DNA of 64,000 nucleotides. Source: Alphaproteobacteria bacterium (GTDB taxonomy: Bacteria > Myxococcota_A > UBA796 > GCA-2862545). This document shows positions 7,949 to 17,963 of the stretch, piece after piece. Numbering within the stretch: the stretch's first letter is position 1; each line of letters opens with the position of its first letter. The stretch covers positions 53,806 through 117,805 of the forward strand of contig JACKET010000022.1 of NCBI GenBank assembly GCA_020632875.1. Direction: 5' to 3'. The notes beneath the pieces are model-generated. The model did not search any database. It was not told where the DNA came from and saw nothing but the letters and a program-made list of their open reading frames with translations. The position numbers were made by a program, and so were the translations under genes.

Positions 7949-8787
7949 CACTGGCCTCCTCGGGTGTCGACCATCCCACGGGACTGGGGCACCACACAAT
8001 TGCAGTAGGTGTAGCGACACGGCTCGGCACCGCGGCCCAGCCGGAACGTGCCGTCGAGCAGGTTGCCGAGGCGCTCCGTGCGGTACCGACGCGCCGGGTA
8101 GCACCGGAATGCCTCGCCGCGGTGGTCGACGATGAAGTAGCGCGCACCCGCCCAGCACGGGCGGCCTTCGAAGTCGGGGTCGATCCGGCCCGTGTTCGCG
8201 TGGCCCCCCAGCGCGAGCAGCGCGTCGCGCTCGGCCGGCGTGTACGCGATGACGTCGCGGTCCTGCTTCTCGGGCTGGGCCTTGAAGGCGATGCCGGCAG
8301 CCTCGAAGCGCGCCTTGAGCCCCGGCAGCTCGGGCAGGGTCTCGCGGGTCGCCACGCACGTGACGCACACCGGGCCCGCGTGGATGCCCGCGAACCACAC
8401 GGCCTTCGCGAGGAACGCGTCGGTGTCGGCGTATTCGCGATGCAGGCTCGCGGAGAGCAGGCCGGGCCGGGCCCGCGTGAGCTCGGCGAAGCGCGCGAGC
8501 TCGGCTTCGGAGGCGCTGAAGTTCGTGACGACGCTGACCCGCAGCCCGCCCTCGACCAGCGCCTGCACCGCGTCGAGGAAGTCCGGATGCCGGAAGGGCT
8601 CGCCGCCCGACAGCTTGATCTCCCAGTCGCCGGGGAGGGCCCGGAACGCGTCGAGGAACCGCGGCAGGTCGCGCGCCCACTGCCCGCGGTCGTCGACGAA
8701 CCGCTGCGTGCAGTACGAGCACCGGTAGTTGCACGTGGTGTTCATGTTCCAGCTCACCACGCCTTCGATCGGGTACCGCGGGGTCAC
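7948..8787 (-). CDS. Radical SAM protein with C-terminal twitch/SPASM-like cysteines (copy 2)
   Basis: A 279-residue enzyme. The radical SAM cluster motif CNYRCSYC spans 19-26, followed by the SAM-binding GGE-type KLSGGEP. The C-terminal part has CWAG, RCYP and a C-x4-C-x-C run in PCRYTYCNC, consistent with an auxiliary Fe-S cluster domain. The GTG start at 8787 makes a GTGA overlap with the upstream stop. It is the same length as, and clearly homologous to, the preceding gene, so the pair arose by tandem duplication. Such enzymes modify peptides or small molecules by radical chemistry; the substrate here is unknown. Confidence 0.9.
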   Translation of the reverse strand: MTPRYPIEGVVSWNMNTTCNYRCSYCTQRFVDDRGQWARDLPRFLDAFRALPGDWEIKLSGGEPFRHPDFLDAVQALVEGGLRVSVVTNFSASEAELARFAELTRARPGLLSASLHREYADTDAFLAKAVWFAGIHAGPVCVTCVATRETLPELPGLKARFEAAGIAFKAQPEKQDRDVIAYTPAERDALLALGGHANTGRIDPDFEGRPCWAGARYFIVDHRGEAFRCYPARRYRTERLGNLLDGTFRLGRGAEPCRYTYCNCVVPQSRGMVDTRGGQ

Positions 8788-9623
8788 GCGATGCCCTCGA
8801 TCATCCCGCGGTTCGCGGGCACCGTGCACGGGCAGATCCGGTACGGGCACGGCGCCGGGCCGTCGTGCAGGCGCACGTCTCCGTCGTACAGGTTGCCGAG
8901 GCGCCCTTCGCCGTGGCGCTTCGCGGTCCGGCAGCTCCACACGGTGCCGTCCTTGTCGACCGTGAAGTACTGGGTGCCCGCCCAGCACAGCCGGCCCTCG
9001 TACGACGGGGCGGTGTTGGCCTCGCGCGGCCCGGGTGCGTCGCCGAGCAGCTCGGCGAGGCCCGCGGCATCGGCGTACTCCGCAATCCCGCCGTTCACCT
9101 TGTAGAGCTGGGGGAACCAGCGGATGCCGCGCGCCGCCAGGTGGTCGCGGCACGCGCGCGCCTCGTCGATCCGCCCGGGCCGCACGACCTGGTTCACGAC
9201 GAAGCGCACGCCGGGGTCGAGCTGGTCGACGAACCAGGCGGCCTTCTCCGCGAACGCCTCGAGTGTGGTGAACTCGAGGTGCAGGCTCGCGCTGAAGACC
9301 TCGAGCCGGCCGCGCGTGAGCCCCGCGAACCGCATCAGGTCGCGGTGCGACGCGCTGAAGTTCGTGAGCACGCTGACCCGGTGCGGCGTGCGCTCGACGA
9401 TGCCGGGCGCGATGGCGTCGAGGAACAGCGCGTGCGCGAAGGCCTCGCCGCCGCTCATCTTGATCTCCCAGGTTCCCGGCAGCGATGCGAAGAAGTCGAT
9501 GGCCCGCGGGATCCGCTCGGCCGCCGGAGCCCCCCGCCGGTACCGCCGCGACTGGATGCAGTAGCTGCAGTCGTAGTTGCAGGCGCCTGCGACCTGCCAC
9601 TCGATGGTCGGGGTGCGCGTCAT
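8784..9623 (-). CDS. Radical SAM protein with C-terminal twitch/SPASM-like cysteines (copy 1)
   Basis: A 279-residue paralogue of the next gene. The cluster-binding motif CNYDCSYC spans 15-22, with KMSGGEA following. The C-terminal cysteine set is CWAG, SCRT and PCPYRICPC, ending in ANRGMIEG, parallel to SRGMVD in the paralogue. It starts at an ATG overlapping the stop of the larger radical SAM gene (ATGA). The two paralogues differ most in the middle region, which suggests different substrates or a heterodimer. Function is inferred only at the level of radical SAM chemistry. Confidence 0.9.
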   Translation of the reverse strand: MTRTPTIEWQVAGACNYDCSYCIQSRRYRRGAPAAERIPRAIDFFASLPGTWEIKMSGGEAFAHALFLDAIAPGIVERTPHRVSVLTNFSASHRDLMRFAGLTRGRLEVFSASLHLEFTTLEAFAEKAAWFVDQLDPGVRFVVNQVVRPGRIDEARACRDHLAARGIRWFPQLYKVNGGIAEYADAAGLAELLGDAPGPREANTAPSYEGRLCWAGTQYFTVDKDGTVWSCRTAKRHGEGRLGNLYDGDVRLHDGPAPCPYRICPCTVPANRGMIEGIA

Positions 9624-10654
9624 GCGCGCAGGCGCTCCGCCCACTTCACGTTCTGCTCGAACTTGCCGCAGCGCTCGCACCCCGTGAGCCACTCGTGCCG
9701 GCCGATGCGCTCGCGCAGCGCCTGCCAGCGGTCGCCTTCCCACAGGGCGTCGAGCGGCCCCTCGCGCAGGTGGCCCACCTCGACGTTCGTGTTGCAGCAG
9801 AACAGCACGGTGCCGTCGACCGCGATGCGCGTGTAGACGTAGCCCATGTAGCAGCCGACCTCGTCCATCGGCGTGGTCGTGAGCGCGCTGTCGGTGCCGA
9901 TCTGGCGCTCGAACAGGTGGAGGTTCGTCTTCACGCCCAGCTCGGCGGCCAGCTCGCGGGCCCGTGGCACGGCCTCTTCGCGCAGCCAGGCGCGCTGATC
10001 CTCCGTGATGGCGGTGGTCTCGGTGCCCCCGGCGAGCGAGGCGAGCTTGTAGTTGATGCGCTCGGCGCGGAACCGGTGGCCGAACCGCACCATCTGCACG
10101 AAGTCGGGCGCCGTGTCGCGGTTGATCACCTGCACGTGGCGCGTGCTGACGCCGGCCCGCACGAGCTTGCGGAGGTGGGACTGCAGCGTCGTGAACTGCA
10201 GCTCGGTCCACCCCGGGTGGAACGCCATGTACGCGTCGGGCGTGGCGCCGTGCACGCCGACGAGCAGGTTGTCGACGCCCGCTGTCGCGAGCCGCTCGAT
10301 GTCGGCGGCCACGAGGTTCGAGAGCACCGTGAGGTGCCAGCCGCGGCGCTTCACCTCGGCCATCATGTCGTAGATGCGCGGGTGCAGCAGCGGCTCGCCC
10401 ATCCCCGACAGCACGACGGCCCGGCAGCTCCCCATGCGGTCGAGCGCGGCGAGCACCTCCTCGAAGCGCTCCCAGGGCAGCGTCTGCTGCTTCCACTCGC
10501 GCGTGCGCGGGGTGTCGAGGAGAGGGGAGTGGTCCCAGCAGGTGATGCACTTCGCGTTGCACGTGTTCGTCACGTCGACGTGCACGTTCTGGGGCCCGAC
10601 GAGGGGCCGTCCGGCGCGGATCCCGGCGAGGACCAGTGGCGAGAGGTCGGTCAT
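9620..10654 (-). CDS. Radical SAM/SPASM-domain protein
   Basis: A 344-residue enzyme, first of the three radical SAM genes. The cluster motif CNAKCITC is at 32-39, with VLSGMGEPLLHP as the SAM-binding GGE region. A SPASM-type C-terminus reads GCYMGY, FCCNTN and CERCGKFEQN. This arrangement is usual for peptide-modifying enzymes and for molybdenum-cofactor-like or anaerobic-maturase families. It lies only 41 bp downstream of a VCBS lipoprotein gene and is coupled by ATGA to the paralogue pair. No short precursor-peptide gene is visible in the gaps around it. Confidence 0.9.
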   Translation of the reverse strand: MTDLSPLVLAGIRAGRPLVGPQNVHVDVTNTCNAKCITCWDHSPLLDTPRTREWKQQTLPWERFEEVLAALDRMGSCRAVVLSGMGEPLLHPRIYDMMAEVKRRGWHLTVLSNLVAADIERLATAGVDNLLVGVHGATPDAYMAFHPGWTELQFTTLQSHLRKLVRAGVSTRHVQVINRDTAPDFVQMVRFGHRFRAERINYKLASLAGGTETTAITEDQRAWLREEAVPRARELAAELGVKTNLHLFERQIGTDSALTTTPMDEVGCYMGYVYTRIAVDGTVLFCCNTNVEVGHLREGPLDALWEGDRWQALRERIGRHEWLTGCERCGKFEQNVKWAERLRA

Positions 10655-10695
10655 CCGGGCGCCACTCTACCCGTCTTTGGTGCGGGTCCGTCAGA

Positions 10696-11775
<1,080 letters not shown>

Positions 11776-11823
11776 CGGGTCTCCGGTCTGGATGGCTCTG
11801 CGTATCCGATTCGGGACGAGCGC

Positions 11824-14301
11824 CTACGACGGGAGCTGGCGCAACCAGTCTGCGAACGTGCCGGCCCCCACGTCCCGGCCCGCGTGGTACGCCTCGACCG
11901 TCGCGACCTGGTCGAGGCCCCCGCGGTCGGCCGCCGCTTCGAGCCGCTGGCGCGCCGCTTCGAGCGCGGTGGGCTCGCAGACTCCGAGGTACAGCAGCGC
12001 GCGCCCCGTGAGCGCGTCGTCGCCGATCGGCTCGAGGCCCGCGAGCGCCGCGCGGTACGCGTCCACCGCGCCTTCCGGGTGCTCGAGGTGGACGACGCGG
12101 GCCTGCTCGGCGCGCACCCAGGCGGCCCATCGGGTGTTCCGCGCCGCCACGGCGTCCGCCGCGGCCGCTTCGAGGAGCGCCCGGGCCTGCGCGGGCTCGC
12201 CGCGCGCGAGGTGGAGGTCGGCGAGCTGGGTGCGCGTGCTGGCCGCGCTCCACCGGTCGCCGAGCGCCACCTGCTCCGCGAGGACCTCGCGGCACAGCGC
12301 CTCGCCGGCCTCCCGATCGCCCCGCTCCAGGTGCACGTTCGCGAGCGAGGACTTGCCGATGGCGGCCCACTGCCGGTTCCCGGACCGCTGCATCGCGTCG
12401 ATGCCCGCGCGCAGGGCCTGCTCCGCGCCGTCGAGATCGCCGTTCGACAGCCGTGCGGCGCCGAGGTTGATCCGCACGTTCCCGAGCTTCGGCAGGTCGC
12501 CGCGCCGCACGAGCAGCGGCTCCGCGGCTTCGAGGGCCGCGATGGCCTCCTGCATCCGGCCGCCGTTCAGGTGCAGGTGGCCGAGATCCGCGAGCGCGGC
12601 GGCCTCGAACTGGGGGATGCCGAGCTCCCGCGCGCTGGTCGCGACGCCTTCGTAGGTGTCGCGCGCGGCGTCGACCCGACCGAGCAGCCAGCGCACCTGG
12701 CCGATGTTCAGGCGGATGGGGAGCGCGCCGGCCGGGTCCATCTCGCGCTGGAGCGCTTCGCGGTAGGCGTCTTCGGCCTCTTCGAGGCGGCCCTGCTGCT
12801 GGCGGATCATGCCGGCGATGGAGAACGTGCGCGCCCGCTCCCTGCGGGCCTCGCGCTCGCGCTGCCGTGCCGCGTCGATCGTGTCGGAGGCGGCGGAGAG
12901 GCGCCCGAGCACCATCTGGAGCGTGGCGAGCTCGGCCGCCAGCTCCGTGCGCTCGGGTGCGAGGGCCACGGCGCGCTCGAGCAGCTCTTCGGCCTCGTGC
13001 GTGCGGCCCTGGGTGCGACGGGTGAGCGCGAGGGACTGCAGCGCGCCGCGGTCGGACGGGCGCCACGCGAGCACGCGTCGCTGCAGGCGCTCGGCCCCGT
13101 CGAGGTCCCCGAGATCGGACGCGAGGCCCCCGAGCGCCTCCCAGGCCCGGATCTCCTCCTCGCGGTCGGCGGCCACCTCCGCGAGGCGGGCGACGGAGGC
13201 CCACGCGGTGCGCGCTTCGGCCCGTCGGTAGGCGGCGTGGTGGGTCATGGCGGAGCCGCGGAGGCCGCGCAGCGTCTGTGCCCTCACGCGCACGGCGAAC
13301 CGACCCGCGGCGGCTCCCGGCTCCTGGTGGTCGGCGAGCACCTCGGGGAAGGCCTGTCGCAGCGCGTCGATCCCGGCTTCGGTGAGCCGGCAGTCCCGGA
13401 CGTCGAGCCGCTCCACACGGAGGGCGTCGCTGCGCCGCGCGAGCACGGCGGCTGCTTCGTCGTCCAGATCGCCCATCGACAGATCGAGGTCCCGGACCTC
13501 ACAGGACGCGTGGGCCACGAACGCCGCGACGCCCTGCAGCCCGCGCAGGCCGAGGTGATCGAGCGGCGGCAGGCGCTGGACGGCGAGCGCCGCATCCGCG
13601 CCGTCCGGGTGCTCGAACAGGTCGAGGGACAGCGCGCGGATGCCCGGATGCCGCGCCGCGACCTCCACCGCGTCGGGCCCGACGGAGCCCGTGAGCGACA
13701 GGTGCGTCACGCCGCCCGGGTCGAGGTCGTCGACGAAGCTGTCGGTGTACTCGCCGACGAGCGAGAGCCGCCGGAGCGCCGGCATGCGCGCCCGGGCCTC
13801 GTCGAGCGGCGAGAACACGGGCCAAGGGGGGCGCGAGCGCACGGTCAGCGCGTGCAGCACGGGCCAGTCGCGCTCGGCCAGCACGGCATCGACGTTGTTC
13901 AGCAGATGCACCCGGCCGCCGAGGTCGATCTCGAGCTCGCGCAGGAGCGCCGCGCAGGGGTGGGCGAGCAGGGCGCGGAGACCCGCGAGCGGCGCGTCGT
14001 CGTCGGGGTCGAGGTCCACCGTGGCCGTGCGCCAGTACCCGCGGAACCACGACACCTGCAGGCGCACGCCGTCGGCTGGCGGCTCGAGCTCGCGGTGCCG
14101 ATCGAGCAGCTCGCGGCGGCGGTCGCGGAGCGCGCGGCCCCGCGCGGCCCACGGAGTGCGCTCGAGCTCGCGATCGACCGCGACGAGCTCGCCGCGGGGG
14201 TCGTCGGCCTGCTGGAGCCAGTCGGAGAGCACGCCCCACGCGGCCTCTCCGTCGGGGTCGGCGCGGATCGGGTCGAGGACGTGGGCGGGGAGGGAGGTCA
14301 C
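11824..14301 (-). CDS. LRR-like and TPR protein with N-terminal repeat-companion domain
   Basis: An 825-residue cytoplasmic protein. Residues 1-45 match the TIGR02996-type repeat-companion domain (DPDGEAAWGVLSDWLQQ followed by DPRGEL), known from myxobacteria and planctomycetes as a leader of leucine-rich-repeat proteins. Residues about 75-340 carry LRR-like segments (LRRLSLVGEY, ALSLDLFEH, RDLDLSMGDL, ERLDVRDC). Residues about 380-790 are tetratricopeptide repeats. The GTG at 14301 overlaps the preceding stop (GTGA). It is probably a protein-interaction scaffold. The partner may be the TolB/WD-like lipoprotein encoded just upstream. Confidence 0.85.
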   Translation of the reverse strand: MTSLPAHVLDPIRADPDGEAAWGVLSDWLQQADDPRGELVAVDRELERTPWAARGRALRDRRRELLDRHRELEPPADGVRLQVSWFRGYWRTATVDLDPDDDAPLAGLRALLAHPCAALLRELEIDLGGRVHLLNNVDAVLAERDWPVLHALTVRSRPPWPVFSPLDEARARMPALRRLSLVGEYTDSFVDDLDPGGVTHLSLTGSVGPDAVEVAARHPGIRALSLDLFEHPDGADAALAVQRLPPLDHLGLRGLQGVAAFVAHASCEVRDLDLSMGDLDDEAAAVLARRSDALRVERLDVRDCRLTEAGIDALRQAFPEVLADHQEPGAAAGRFAVRVRAQTLRGLRGSAMTHHAAYRRAEARTAWASVARLAEVAADREEEIRAWEALGGLASDLGDLDGAERLQRRVLAWRPSDRGALQSLALTRRTQGRTHEAEELLERAVALAPERTELAAELATLQMVLGRLSAASDTIDAARQREREARRERARTFSIAGMIRQQQGRLEEAEDAYREALQREMDPAGALPIRLNIGQVRWLLGRVDAARDTYEGVATSARELGIPQFEAAALADLGHLHLNGGRMQEAIAALEAAEPLLVRRGDLPKLGNVRINLGAARLSNGDLDGAEQALRAGIDAMQRSGNRQWAAIGKSSLANVHLERGDREAGEALCREVLAEQVALGDRWSAASTRTQLADLHLARGEPAQARALLEAAAADAVAARNTRWAAWVRAEQARVVHLEHPEGAVDAYRAALAGLEPIGDDALTGRALLYLGVCEPTALEAARQRLEAAADRGGLDQVATVEAYHAGRDVGAGTFADWLRQLPS

Positions 14302-15293
14302 CGGCCCGGGACCCACGCGAGGGCGGGGTTGTCGGTGTACGCGAGCTCGGTGAGGCGCCGTGGCGCGCCGCCCGCCGCGTCGACGAGGTGCACGTCGCGC
14401 TCGCACACGCGCTTCTGGAGGAGGTGGTCCTTCCAGCACTTCGAGGCGAGCGAGAACGCGAGCTTCGCGCTGTCCGGCGACCAGGCCGCGAAGCTCGCGT
14501 CGCCGTCGGCGCGGGGCTCGAGCACGATGCGGGCCGAGGACCCGGTGACGATGGCGAGCCCGTTCTGGCCGGCCTTCTCGAGGCCCACGCCGAGGTGGCG
14601 TCCGTCGGGCGACCACTCGAGCGGCCACGTGACCTCGAGCCCGTCGAGCCCGGTCGCCCGGACGGGTTGGCCGCCGGGAGCGAGGGTCCACAGCACGCCG
14701 TCGCCGTCGACCCAGGCCACCGCACCGGAGCCGTGCCAGCGCGAGCGCTCGATGGTGGCCTCGTGCACGACGACGGGCGCGTCGGGCTTCGCGGGGTCGA
14801 CGCACGCGAGGCGCGTCCCGCTGGCGATCGACGAGGGCCCGTCGTCGAAGCACACCCAGCCGTCGTCGCGCCACCCGGGGTTCCGCGCGGGCGCTGCGAC
14901 CTGCTTCGGGTCGGCGTCGGCGGCCTTCACGACGAACAGCGCTCCGGCGCCGCCCACGGGCTTCACCCACGCGAGCCGCCCGTCGCGGGAGAGCACCTGG
15001 GGCGGCGGGTATTGCCCGAAGTCCCGCTGCCAGGAGTGGCCGGAGAGCGTGAGCAGGCGCTTGTAGAGGAAGAAGTGCGGCTCTCCGAGCAGCGCGTCCG
15101 GCGCCTCGGCGTCCTTCGGCGACCACCGCCGCGTGTCGCCCGTCTCCGGGTTCACGAGCTGGAACGGCGTGTCGGACCCGACGAGCGCGATGACCTCGGA
15201 CCACTCGGGCGTCGACGACCCGCCGCCGGAGCATGCGAGCCCGAAGACCACGCAAGCCGCGACCACCAGGCTCAGGCCACGTTCAGCGGGCAT
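14298..15293 (-). CDS. TolB/WD40-like beta-propeller lipoprotein
   Basis: A 331-residue lipoprotein with signal ending VFGLAC, then a Gly/Ser spacer. Blades of the TolB/PD40 type appear as LEWSPDGRHLGVG and AAWSPDSAKLAFS, with further repeats of similar length. The ATG at 15293 has GGAGG upstream. The gene lies inside the 3' end of the preceding FG-GAP gene (11 bp overlap) and is GTGA-coupled to the LRR/TPR gene. Probably a periplasmic sensor or binding propeller. The ligand is unknown. Confidence 0.82.
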   Translation of the reverse strand: MPAERGLSLVVAACVVFGLACSGGGSSTPEWSEVIALVGSDTPFQLVNPETGDTRRWSPKDAEAPDALLGEPHFFLYKRLLTLSGHSWQRDFGQYPPPQVLSRDGRLAWVKPVGGAGALFVVKAADADPKQVAAPARNPGWRDDGWVCFDDGPSSIASGTRLACVDPAKPDAPVVVHEATIERSRWHGSGAVAWVDGDGVLWTLAPGGQPVRATGLDGLEVTWPLEWSPDGRHLGVGLEKAGQNGLAIVTGSSARIVLEPRADGDASFAAWSPDSAKLAFSLASKCWKDHLLQKRVCERDVHLVDAAGGAPRRLTELAYTDNPALAWVPGR

Positions 15294-17238
15294 GTCGCCT
15301 CCGGGAGACCAGAGACACCGGAGAGGCCCATCCACGCGGGCTCGCCGCGCATCCGCACGCGAACCCCGTGTGCACCACCCGGCCGCCCGATGCGACATCG
15401 GTGTCGGCGTCTGCATCGGTGTCCGCATCGGAGTCGGTGTCCGTGTCGGAATCGGTGTCTGCGTCCGCGTCGGAATCGGTGTCTGCGTCTGCGTCACCCG
15501 TGTCGGTGTCGGAGTCGCTGTCGGAATCGGAGTCGGTGTCTGCATCTGCATCGGAATCGGCGTCCGAATCGGCGTCGGCGTCCGAATCGGCGTCGGCGTC
15601 CGAATCGGCGTCGGAGTCTGCGTCTGTGTCCGTGTCGGCGTCGCCGCCCGTGTCGTTGCAGGGATCTCCGTCGATCACGTCGTCGGCGTAGTCGGGGATG
15701 TCGTCGCCGTCGCAGTCGGGCAGGCCCCACGCCGTGCAGGAGGCCGTCGCGTACCCGTCGGGGTCGATGGTGCCGTCGTCGTTGGAGTCGGCGTCGGCCA
15801 CGGCGTCGAAGCCGTCGCCGTCGGCATCCGGGAACGGGAAGCCCGTCTCGACGACGTTCGGGACACCGTCACCGTCGAAGTCCAGGTCGGTCAGCGTCAC
15901 CTGGGTGAGGCCCGAGCCGAGCAGGAGCCGGATCGAGTGCGTGACTCCGATCGAATCGGTCCACTCGACCTGCTGCGGCCCCGGTGCGACGTTGCCCCAG
16001 TGCATCACGGGCCATCCGTTCGCCCCGCTGCCCAGGCTGCCGGAGACCGTCTGCCGCACGCCGTTCACGACGGCCGAGGCGCCGTAGTCCTCGCGGTAGC
16101 GCGGGTCGGTGCAGTCGGCGCCCTGCGAGCGCAGGATGCGGATCTGGAGCGCTTGCGGTGAGAGCCCCACCCCGTCGTTGATCAGGGCGGAGGTGGTCTC
16201 GTCCCGACCCGCCACCAGGTCGAGGAACCCGTCCGCATTCACGTCGATCGGCACGTAGCTGTGGGTGTGACCGCCGGTCACACCGATCCGGATGTCGGTC
16301 GGGTTCCCGAGCCCCTGGTGGAGGTTGTCGACCGTGGCGTTGCCCACGACGAGGTCGAGCGTGCCGGAGTTGTCGAAGTCGCCGCACCCCACGCCGAGCG
16401 CGTCGGCCACGACGCCGCTCGCGTACACGTCGCTCCAGCTGCCGTCGTAGCGCCACACCCACACGTGCGGATCGGGCGCGCTGCCCCCGGTGTCGGTGAG
16501 CGCGATGTCGACCCAGTCGTCACCGGGCGCGAAGTCGCAGTACGCGATCCGCCCCTTCAGGTTGTCGTTGTTGCCCCAGAACGGCGACGGATGCGAGGGC
16601 GCGACGAGGAACCCGGCACCCGGGCTGCGGGTGTACGCCCCCCGGTCCTGGTCGTCTGCCCGCAGGGCGAGATCGGTCCACCCGTCGCCATCCCAGTCGG
16701 CGAGCGCGCCGTAGTCCGAGTAGTGAGTGGTTCCGAAGTCCATCGAGACGGGCGTCACCAAGAAGCTCCCCGACCCGTCGTTCAGCAGGATCCACGTGAG
16801 GCCGTTCTCCATCGCGAGGATGTCGAGGTCACCATCGCGGTCCCAGTCGATCAGCCCGGCGCCCTCGAACGAGTTGGTGGGCAGCGTGTGGGTGAGCAGG
16901 GTGATCGGGGAGGCCGAGCCGCTCGGGTAGAGCAGGACGTTGTCGCCCTCGACCCATACGAGGCTCGGCACGCCCTGCCCGGTGAAGTCGCCGAGGTACA
17001 GGCCCCGCGGAGGCGCGTTGCGCGAGATCCCCGTCCACGCCGAGCTCGTCGGGGTGGCCGTCGCCGTGCCGTTCCAGCTCCAGACCTCGATGCCGAAGGT
17101 CGTCGTGAAGACCGGGAGCACCATGTCCCAGTCGCCGTCGCCATCCACGTCGCCCACGGCGGGTGAGCTCGTCTGCGCCGCGGCGAAGGTCTGCTGCGAC
17201 CAGCCCGCGTTCGCGACCATGACGGCGAGTGCCAGCAC
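15283..17238 (-). CDS. Secreted VCBS/FG-GAP-repeat protein with acidic linker
   Basis: A 651-residue exported protein starting at a GTG (GGAGGGGAC upstream) with a short signal ending ANA. Multiple VCBS/FG-GAP motifs follow (GDVDGDGDWDMV, IDWDRDGDLDIL, ADWDGDGWTDLA, CDFAPGDDWVDI, GDFDNSGTLDLV, VNADGFLDLV). A thrombospondin type 3-like Asp-rich segment (DFDGDGVPNV, DADGDGFDAV) comes next, then the D-T/S/A linker. The tail has CGC and ends RRRHAR, as in MYXO-CTERM sorting signals, but the hydrophobic stretch between is only about 10 residues. It is therefore either a degenerate anchor or none. Confidence 0.85.
   Translation of the reverse strand: MLALAVMVANAGWSQQTFAAAQTSSPAVGDVDGDGDWDMVLPVFTTTFGIEVWSWNGTATATPTSSAWTGISRNAPPRGLYLGDFTGQGVPSLVWVEGDNVLLYPSGSASPITLLTHTLPTNSFEGAGLIDWDRDGDLDILAMENGLTWILLNDGSGSFLVTPVSMDFGTTHYSDYGALADWDGDGWTDLALRADDQDRGAYTRSPGAGFLVAPSHPSPFWGNNDNLKGRIAYCDFAPGDDWVDIALTDTGGSAPDPHVWVWRYDGSWSDVYASGVVADALGVGCGDFDNSGTLDLVVGNATVDNLHQGLGNPTDIRIGVTGGHTHSYVPIDVNADGFLDLVAGRDETTSALINDGVGLSPQALQIRILRSQGADCTDPRYREDYGASAVVNGVRQTVSGSLGSGANGWPVMHWGNVAPGPQQVEWTDSIGVTHSIRLLLGSGLTQVTLTDLDFDGDGVPNVVETGFPFPDADGDGFDAVADADSNDDGTIDPDGYATASCTAWGLPDCDGDDIPDYADDVIDGDPCNDTGGDADTDTDADSDADSDADADSDADADSDADSDADADTDSDSDSDSDTDTGDADADTDSDADADTDSDTDTDSDADTDADADTDVASGGRVVHTGFACGCAASPRGWASPVSLVSRRRHAR
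15394..15644. repeat. Coding microsatellite (Asp-Ser/Ala/Thr linker)
   Basis: Imperfect 6-base array (GTGTCG, GAATCG, GCGTCC) coding for the acidic linker near the C-terminus of the minus-strand FG-GAP protein. Ser and Ala predominate here rather than Thr. Confidence 0.88.
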
Positions 17239-17263
17239 GTCCCCTCCGCGGGCAGTCTACCTG

Positions 17264-17866
17264 CTAGAGCGTGCCGAACAGGATGATGTCGACGAACCCG
17301 TCGGCATCGAGCACGGACTGCTGGCCGCCGTAGTCGGCCGTGTGCACGAACGCGCCGGAGGTCTCGAAGTCGAGCTCGACCACCTTGCCGTCTTCGGTCT
17401 GGATGTCGACGGGAGCGCCGAGCTGCTGGACGTAGCAGGCGAAGCTCACGTCGACGCCGAGCCCCGACGGCGAGGTGCCCGCTTCGAGCCCGATCACGTC
17501 GACGAACGTGGGCACGGTGCCCGGATCGGGCTGGCCGTCGTCGTCGGCGTCGTCGAACGACGCCGCGAGGCCGTCGTCTTCCCAGCGACAGTAGGTTCGG
17601 GTGCCGATCGGGTCGCACGACGTGGGAGCACCGGCCACGGCCTGCCACACCTCGATGGGGTCGCCGATGCAGACACCCGCTGCGCAGCCGGTCTCGAAGT
17701 CGAGCCCCGTGCCTTCGCGGGCGTTGCACGGCCTGAGGGTGTAGCCGGGGAGGGTCTCTGTGTCGGTGACGGGGCCGTCGCCGAGCGGCGAGCACCCGTC
17801 GAAGGTCTCGACCTCGTCGGGACCACAGCGTTCGGAACAGGCCAACAGGGCAGCGAGAACGAGCAT
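17264..17866 (-). CDS. Cysteine-containing lipoprotein of unknown function
   Basis: A 200-residue lipoprotein starting MLVLAALLAC, with a short hydrophobic signal and C10 as the lipobox cysteine. The mature part has eight or so further cysteines, probably disulphide-linked, and an acidic DDADDDGQPDPGT segment. No domain recognised. The start at 17866 is chosen for the lipoprotein signal; the frame stays open to 18082 through the divergent TetR gene, which must be spurious. It is transcribed divergently from the TetR gene, 25 bp upstream of the FG-GAP gene. Confidence 0.75.
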   Translation of the reverse strand: MLVLAALLACSERCGPDEVETFDGCSPLGDGPVTDTETLPGYTLRPCNAREGTGLDFETGCAAGVCIGDPIEVWQAVAGAPTSCDPIGTRTYCRWEDDGLAASFDDADDDGQPDPGTVPTFVDVIGLEAGTSPSGLGVDVSFACYVQQLGAPVDIQTEDGKVVELDFETSGAFVHTADYGGQQSVLDADGFVDIILFGTL

Positions 17867-17927
17867 TCGCGCCACATACCTCGCGGGTGACGCGCTGTCC
17901 GCCCTTGCATCTGCGTCGGTGCGGATT

Positions 17928-17959
17928 ATTGTTGACCAATCATTCTGGAACAGGTGTTC
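17928..17959. promoter_or_regulatory. Inverted repeats in the TetR upstream region (candidate operator)
   Basis: Between the divergent lipoprotein and TetR genes lie ATTG-TTGAC-CAAT (17928-17940) and GAACA-GG-TGTTC (17948-17959), just before the ATG at 17964. TetR proteins commonly bind such palindromes over their own promoter, so autorepression is likely. Confidence 0.5.
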
Positions 17960-17963
17960 TGAA

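Noticed and set aside
15283..15380. Frameshift restoring a full MYXO-CTERM helix in the FG-GAP protein
   Set aside because: No alternative frame here gives a membrane helix; the following gene start occupies this DNA.
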